From Monoglobus sp964442605 (lineage in GTDB: Bacteria > Bacillota > Clostridia > Monoglobales > Monoglobaceae), in the NCBI GenBank assembly GCA_964442605.1, contig CAYTZR010000015.1:1-43493 (forward strand): a stretch of DNA of 43,493 nt. The letters run 5' to 3'. The position numbers and the translations under genes were made by a program. Each line of letters begins with the position of its first letter. Position 1 is the stretch's first letter. The notes under the pieces are model-generated. The model saw only the letters and a program-made list of their open reading frames with translations. It had not been told where the DNA came from and made no database searches. Shown piece after piece: positions 40,125 through 43,493 of this stretch.

Positions 40125-40155
40125 AGAAGGAGCCGTGGAAACCGCTCCTTTGTGT
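40108..40155 (-). terminator. Intrinsic terminator of the glutamine-synthetase-like/ANTAR operon
   Basis: On the minus strand ACACAAA (40155-40149) and GGAGC (40148-40144) pair with GCTCC (40133-40129) and TTTGTGT (40125-40119), leaving a three-base bulge (40128-40126). The tail TTTTCTTTTTC is U-rich on the minus strand. The plus-strand side has no U-run, so it serves the minus operon. Confidence 0.88.
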
Positions 40156-40168
40156 GTATCAAGTTGTT

Positions 40169-40747
40169 TCAGCCGTTATTCATGTACCGTTTTATAATCT
40201 CGGCAGCAATCAGCGCACGGCTTTCACGCTTATCCATTGCCTGCTTTTCGATAAAGCGGTGTGCCTCCTGCTCAGTCATTTTTTCTTTTTCTATAAGTAT
40301 GCATTTAGCCCTCGAGACTGTTCTCAAGTCCTCATATTTCTTTTCCTGCTTGGCAATTTCCTTATCTGTTTCAAAAATACGTCTGCTCAACGCCAGAGAA
40401 ATTCTGACACAACTCAGGAACTGCCGCTGCTGCAGAGGCTTTGGGAGAACAAAAACACCGTCACCCTCAACCTTTGACGCGAGCATCTCCGCAACATCGG
40501 TTTTTACAATAAGCATAACCGATGAACGTGTGCTGTGAATTAAATCAACGGCTAAAGCGTTGCCTTGTTCATCTTTAAGCGGAGCGTTAATAATAATCAG
40601 AGAATAGCGGCAGCGGAGTACCGCGCGTCTTGCTTCAACACCGCTTGATGCAAAATCAATATTGTTCCAGGAATAACGCTTCAGAATATGAGCTAAGGTG
40701 TCACTGCTCTTTTCAGACGCGGAGACGATAAGAATTTTGTCGTCCAT
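40169..40747 (-). CDS. ANTAR-domain RNA-binding regulator with degenerate receiver domain
   Basis: A 192-residue two-domain protein. Residues 1-120 have the receiver fold (DDKILIVSAS, LIIINAPLKDEQG, GVFVLPKP). However, the phospho-accepting Asp is Asn54 and the usual acidic pair after strand 1 is Ser-Ala-Ser, so phosphorylation is not expected. Lys103 is kept. A helix links to an ANTAR domain (about 132-190: KYEDLRTVSRAKCILIEKEK, then MTEQEAHRFIEKQAMDKRES). ANTAR proteins bind paired hexaloop hairpins in mRNA leaders and prevent termination. The GTG at 40756 is in frame, but GGGAGGTG fits ATG 40747. It lies 32 nt downstream of the glutamine-synthetase-like gene. Its probable job is control of nitrogen genes. 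Confidence 0.92.
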   Translation of the reverse strand: MDDKILIVSASEKSSDTLAHILKRYSWNNIDFASSGVEARRAVLRCRYSLIIINAPLKDEQGNALAVDLIHSTRSSVMLIVKTDVAEMLASKVEGDGVFVLPKPLQQRQFLSCVRISLALSRRIFETDKEIAKQEKKYEDLRTVSRAKCILIEKEKMTEQEAHRFIEKQAMDKRESRALIAAEIIKRYMNNG

Positions 40748-40779
40748 CGGTTTCACCTCCCGGTTTAAGAATATTATGT

Positions 40780-42081
40780 CTACAGTGAGGCAAAATACAG
40801 AGCTTCTTCATACTCATCCTTATTTTTGGAATTCACATATTCTTTATATTCCCGTTTTTTGTTGCTTATATATGTGGCTAATATGTTCTTAGGCAGTACA
40901 GTCTTTAAAAACTCACTGTTCTCCGCGAAGCTTACCGCCTCTGACAAGTTCTCCGGCAGACTCGTAAGCCCTTCGATATCCTCTTTATAGGTAACATTTA
41001 TAGGCTCGCAAAGCTCCATTTTATTCCTTATTCCGTCAATTCCGGAATAAATCATAAGCGCGGTAACCAGATATGGATTGGAGCTTCCATCGGGAGAGCG
41101 CAGCTCTATCCTGCTTTCGCCTACAAGATTTTTAGGTATGCGCAAAAGCTGCTGACGGTTCTGATGTGACCATGTAACGTATTTAGGAGCTTCAAACTGC
41201 CCAAATCTTCTGTATGAATTTGTTGTCGGGTTGAGGAACAGACTGATTTCATTTGTGTGGTTAAGAACTCCCGCTATAAACTGCTTTCCTATTTCACAGT
41301 CGGTATCGACAATACTTTTTCCCGTCTTTTTTTCGTACAAGGACAGGTTTATATGCATACCGTTACCGCTTTCGTTGGCGAGCGGTTTAGGCATAAACGA
41401 TGCAAACAGACCGTTTATATCGGCAATGGTTTTAACCATGTTTTTAAATGTCATAACATGATCGGCGGCCTCAATAGGACTGCCGTGCATAAAAACTATC
41501 TGATGCTGACCCGGCCCCTCTTCGTGGTTAGAGCTGTGGGGCTGTATGCCCATCTCCTCTAAGGTGAGACATATTTCGCGGCGAATATTTTCTCCCCTGT
41601 CGGCGGGCGCGACATCGTAATATGTTCCTCTGTCGTGCGGAGTTTTGGTGGGCTTTCCGTGTTCATCCAGTTCAAATAGGTAGAATTTGCACTCTGTTCC
41701 TATCTCACAGTAATAGCCAAGCTCGCCCAATTCATCAACAGCGGACTTTAGAATATTTCTCGAATCACCTTCAAATATTCTTCCGTCAGGATAGCAAATA
41801 TCACAGAAAACGCGCAGAACCCTGGCGTGCTGGGGTCTCCATGGCAGTATCTCGGCGGTTGAGGGATTAGGCTTAAGCAAAAGGTCGCTTTCGCCTATGT
41901 TCATAAATCCATTTATTTCAGATGCGTCAAAGGTAACGCCGTATTTAAGCGCACGCGGCAGCTCTGACGCGAAAATGGATATATTTTTCATGCTTCCGAA
42001 TATATCAAAGAAAACCAAACGTACAAATTTAACGTCATTTTCTTCAACGTATTCCATTATATCCTCTAAAGAAAACAGCAT
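40780..42081 (-). CDS. Glutamine synthetase family protein with altered metal site
   Basis: A 433-residue type I glutamine synthetase homologue of the clostridial kind, full length. Conserved parts are FDASE (Asp52), GENIRREICLTLEEMGI, NESGNGMHINLS (His243), FEAP (Glu297), WSHQNR, RIP and RIELRSPD (Glu326). It lacks the adenylylation Tyr loop. In the Salmonella/E. coli enzyme the n1 metal is held by Glu131, Glu212 and Glu220. Here the equivalents are Lys132 (in GTECKFYLF), Glu187 and Gln194 (in EEGPGQHQI). The n2 ligands (Glu130, His243, Glu326) remain. It may therefore be weakly active, inactive or a sensor. The gene is the first of an operon with an ANTAR gene and has its own promoter. Confidence 0.88.
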   Translation of the reverse strand: MLFSLEDIMEYVEENDVKFVRLVFFDIFGSMKNISIFASELPRALKYGVTFDASEINGFMNIGESDLLLKPNPSTAEILPWRPQHARVLRVFCDICYPDGRIFEGDSRNILKSAVDELGELGYYCEIGTECKFYLFELDEHGKPTKTPHDRGTYYDVAPADRGENIRREICLTLEEMGIQPHSSNHEEGPGQHQIVFMHGSPIEAADHVMTFKNMVKTIADINGLFASFMPKPLANESGNGMHINLSLYEKKTGKSIVDTDCEIGKQFIAGVLNHTNEISLFLNPTTNSYRRFGQFEAPKYVTWSHQNRQQLLRIPKNLVGESRIELRSPDGSSNPYLVTALMIYSGIDGIRNKMELCEPINVTYKEDIEGLTSLPENLSEAVSFAENSEFLKTVLPKNILATYISNKKREYKEYVNSKNKDEYEEALYFASL

Positions 42082-42122
42082 AACAATTCCTCCGTATAAA
42101 TCAAATTATTATAGATAGCATT

Positions 42123-42169
42123 GCCGAACCCTGCATACATCATCATGCTAATGGTTTTTGCTCTCAGCC
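42123..42169 (-). promoter_or_regulatory. RNA element at the start of the glutamine-synthetase-like mRNA (third copy of the repeat core)
   Basis: The plus-strand GCATACATCA (42133-42142) plus ATG, TAATGGTTT match the core of the repeats at 22704-23024. On the minus strand GCTGA (42168-42164) pairs with TCGGC (42127-42123), and an inner GCAT/ATGT hairpin lies within. Two pairs are G-U on this strand but would be A-C on the other, so this is a minus-strand RNA. The element begins within a few bases of the predicted start site. No T-run follows before the gene, so transcription attenuation is not evident. The rest of the 42082-42459 gap holds a promoter, a terminator and tandem repeats. Confidence 0.6.
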
Positions 42170-42177
42170 TTTTTAAT

Positions 42178-42206
42178 ATAATAGCATATTATCTTTCGAT
42201 TGTCAA
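42178..42206 (-). promoter_or_regulatory. Sigma-A promoter of the glutamine-synthetase-like/ANTAR operon
   Basis: On the minus strand TTGACA (42206-42201), a 17-bp spacer and TATTAT (42183-42178). Start site near 42171, about 90 nt before the ATG at 42081. The SD CGGAGG precedes the start. Confidence 0.85.
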
Positions 42207-42241
42207 CAACAAGCGCTCATAGTGTGCGAATTTACACATAC

Positions 42242-42275
42242 AAAAAACGCAGTGACGTGCTTTGCCTCTGCGTTT
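42242..42275 (-). terminator. Terminator downstream of the second stalk-domain gene
   Basis: On the minus strand AAACGCAG (42275-42268) pairs with CTGCGTTT (42252-42245), a perfect 8-bp stem with a 15-nt loop, running into TTTTTTG. It lies about 185 nt after the gene end, leaving a long 3' untranslated region filled with tandem duplications. Confidence 0.85.
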
Positions 42276-42333
42276 CCTGAACTAAAAACCCGCGTGTCCG
42301 GATATATTCTTGATTTTTGTTTTATTAATTTAT

Positions 42334-42361
42334 TTTTTCTCAATTTGTTTTTCTCAATTTG
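42334..42361. repeat. 14-nt tandem duplication (first of three)
   Basis: TTTTTCTCAATTTG occurs twice in a row, exact copies at 42334-42347 and 42348-42361. Confidence 0.95.
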
Positions 42362-42372
42362 TTTTTATAAAT

Positions 42373-42400
42373 TAAGAATATTATCCTAAGAATATTATCC
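42373..42400. repeat. 14-nt tandem duplication (second of three)
   Basis: TAAGAATATTATCC occurs twice in a row, exact copies at 42373-42386 and 42387-42400. The sequence is unrelated to the first duplication, but the period is the same. Confidence 0.95.
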
Positions 42401-42402
42401 GT

Positions 42403-42430
42403 AACAGAATTGTTTTAACAGAACCGTTTT
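42403..42430. repeat. 14-nt tandem duplication (third of three)
   Basis: AACAGAATTGTTTT (42403-42416) is followed directly by AACAGAACCGTTTT (42417-42430), two mismatches, again with a 14-nt period. Confidence 0.92.
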
Positions 42431-42459
42431 ATGGTATTGTTAAGTATCCTCCGCGTTTA

Positions 42460-43188
42460 TTATTCTGTTTCTCCGGCATCGATTGCGAATTCTAAAACCG
42501 TATCTATGGATAACGCGGTGGTTTGCGGCGGCAGACTCATTGTCATTGCAACGCCGTAGTTTATCTTGAGTGTCTGACCTTCAACAAGCTCGTCCGTGTT
42601 AATACCCTGACCGTTATTTAAGACGGTATCTTCGGATATTCTTACCAAAACCTCACCCCTCAGAGGATCCTCAACCATGATATAATCACCGTATTCATCG
42701 CTTTCGAATGCTTTAAAAACGACATCTGCAGGCTCTGCCGCTATCACATATTCGTCATCGCAGTCATAAACGGAAAGCCCTAATATATCGGTGAACAGCT
42801 CAACCGGCACATACGCGGTTTCATCGTTGTAGAGGTATGGAGCGGTTCCGAGAGGCATAGGAGCTGTCTTAGCGAATGTATAACCGTCCTGACCGATAAA
42901 AAATCCGATTTCAACAGCGCCTCTGTTGCAGCGAACCTGCTGCGTTTCTTCATCCCAGCTTACGGTAAAGTTCAGAGCCTCCATAACCTGTCTTACCGGT
43001 ACCGTTTTATGTCCGTCAACCGTAACAAACGGGACCGTAGCCGAGCCGCCGTTATAGAGAGATGCGGAGCTTGATACGATTTCCGTATCGGGAACCGCTT
43101 CATCCGCGAAGACAGCCGCACCGCTCATAAGCAGACCTGCTGCTGCCAGCGAGGCAATAATCCTTTTCATGTTTACATTGTTTTTCAT
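42460..43188 (-). CDS. Exported stalk-domain protein
   Basis: A 242-residue secreted protein. A signal peptide with KR, a hydrophobic core and the cleavage site VFA/D (28/29) is followed by a stalk (copper amine oxidase N-terminal-like) domain. The domain has FVTVDGHKTVPVRQVMEALNF and SWDEETQQVRCNRGAVEIGF, then TAYVPVELFTDILGLSVYD. The last 80 residues form a small beta-rich domain (YIMVEDPLRGEVLVRISEDT) of the kind that often follows stalk domains. SD AGGAGG lies 9 nt before ATG 43188. M7 (43170) is an alternative start. Not an amine oxidase, function unknown. It shares only the stalk domain with the protein at 4781-5674. Confidence 0.83.
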   Translation of the reverse strand: MKNNVNMKRIIASLAAAGLLMSGAAVFADEAVPDTEIVSSSASLYNGGSATVPFVTVDGHKTVPVRQVMEALNFTVSWDEETQQVRCNRGAVEIGFFIGQDGYTFAKTAPMPLGTAPYLYNDETAYVPVELFTDILGLSVYDCDDEYVIAAEPADVVFKAFESDEYGDYIMVEDPLRGEVLVRISEDTVLNNGQGINTDELVEGQTLKINYGVAMTMSLPPQTTALSIDTVLEFAIDAGETE

Positions 43189-43344
43189 ATTGCTTATCCT
43201 CCTGATGTTTAATAATTAGTTTGTTTTTTATTATGTTAGACGCAAGGTTTTTAAAAAAGTTGCGGGAAAGTTAATAATTTTATTTTAAATTATGAAGCAG
43301 GACATAAGTATATAAATAAAAAGTATGCACCCAGCCATTAATTG

Positions 43345-43373
43345 TATCTTGCCCCTGCGGGGCAGTCGCCTGC
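43345..43373 (+). repeat. 29-nt hairpin repeat, copy B
   Basis: TATCTTGCCC, loop CTGCG, then GGGCAGTCGCCTGC. It matches the minus-strand copy at 22626-22654 everywhere except the loop region. The gap 43189-43493 contains this and the next repeat but no gene. Confidence 0.75.
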
Positions 43374-43401
43374 GTGCCTCACGTGTTCGCTGCGCTCTTT
43401 T

Positions 43402-43475
43402 AAGGAAGCTCTTGGTCAAAATTGCTCTGCAATTAATCAAGGAAGCTCTTGGTCAAAATTGCTCTGCAATTTTGA
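43402..43475 (+). repeat. 33-nt direct repeat with inverted repeat, at the right edge
   Basis: A 33-nt segment beginning AAGGAAGCTCTTGGTC occurs at 43402-43434 and 43439-43471 (37-nt period). The second copy holds a perfect 10-bp inverted repeat TCAAAATTGC-TCT-GCAATTTTGA (43453-43475). The array could continue beyond the window. Confidence 0.88.
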
Positions 43476-43493
43476 AAGGTAGCTTTGAATCCG

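Noticed and set aside
42082..42175. Classical ANTAR antitermination target (two hexaloop hairpins with terminator) in the GS-like leader
   Set aside because: No pair of hexaloops with A at position 1 and G at position 4 and no U-run was found, so only a general RNA element is called.
43402..43471. Possible CRISPR array at the right edge
   Set aside because: Only two copies separated by 4 nt, with no spacer-length unique sequence and no cas gene in the window.

Overview
The window is a chromosomal stretch from a Gram-positive, low-to-moderate G+C member of the Firmicutes, most likely class Clostridia. The evidence is the canonical Gram-positive S10-spc-alpha ribosomal supercluster (rpsJ to rplQ with secY-adk-map-KOW-infA-rpmJ inside), a zinc-type S14, a zinc-ribbon L24, strong AGGAGG ribosome-binding sites, a miaB-ylbF-mutS-mutL-miaA cluster, and a yggS-sepF-ylmH-divIVA-lspA-rluD division cluster. 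Genus cannot be read from the sequence. No rRNA, tRNA, CRISPR array, insertion sequence or prophage was seen.

Layout: (1) 1-5674: the end of one polar amino acid ABC ATPase, a cytidylate-kinase-like protein, a class III aminotransferase (argD-like), then a complete polar amino acid ABC transporter (lipoprotein, permease, ATPase) behind a good sigma-A promoter, and an exported stalk-domain protein. (2) 5819-22582: the ribosomal supercluster, opening with an exact consensus promoter and a roughly 280-nt structured leader, with a second promoter before rpmJ and a strong terminator after rplQ. (3) 22583-23118: a gene-free region with two copies of a ~130-bp repeat and a shorter hairpin repeat. 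(4) 23119-24021, minus strand: Gx-transporter and NusG-domain-II genes. (5) 24244-28450: nicotinate phosphoribosyltransferase, PRPP synthetase and miaB. (6) 28461-34374: YlbF-family protein, mutS, mutL, miaA, then a terminator. (7) 34440-40017: an HlyD-like membrane protein, then yggS, sepF, ylmH, divIVA, lspA, rluD. (8) 40169-42206, minus: a glutamine-synthetase-like gene followed by an ANTAR-domain gene, with their own promoter and terminator. (9) 42460-43188, minus: a second stalk-domain protein, then a repeat-rich end.

The most interesting locus is (8). The glutamine-synthetase-like protein has Lys and Gln where two of the three n1 metal-site glutamates should be. The ANTAR protein behind it has Asn in place of the phospho-accepting Asp of its receiver domain. 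Their mRNA begins with an RNA-like element whose core recurs twice at 22.7-23.0 kb. Pairing differences between copies use G-U wobbles that work only in minus-strand RNA. One reading, an inference, is a glutamine-responsive protein pair with a family of cognate RNAs.

A second theme is a large number of short tandem duplications (12-, 14-, 17-, 19-, 21- and 37-nt periods) confined to intergenic gaps, including three consecutive 14-nt duplications within 100 bp near 42.4 kb. Several ribosomal-operon gaps also hold strong hairpins that could be autoregulatory leaders.
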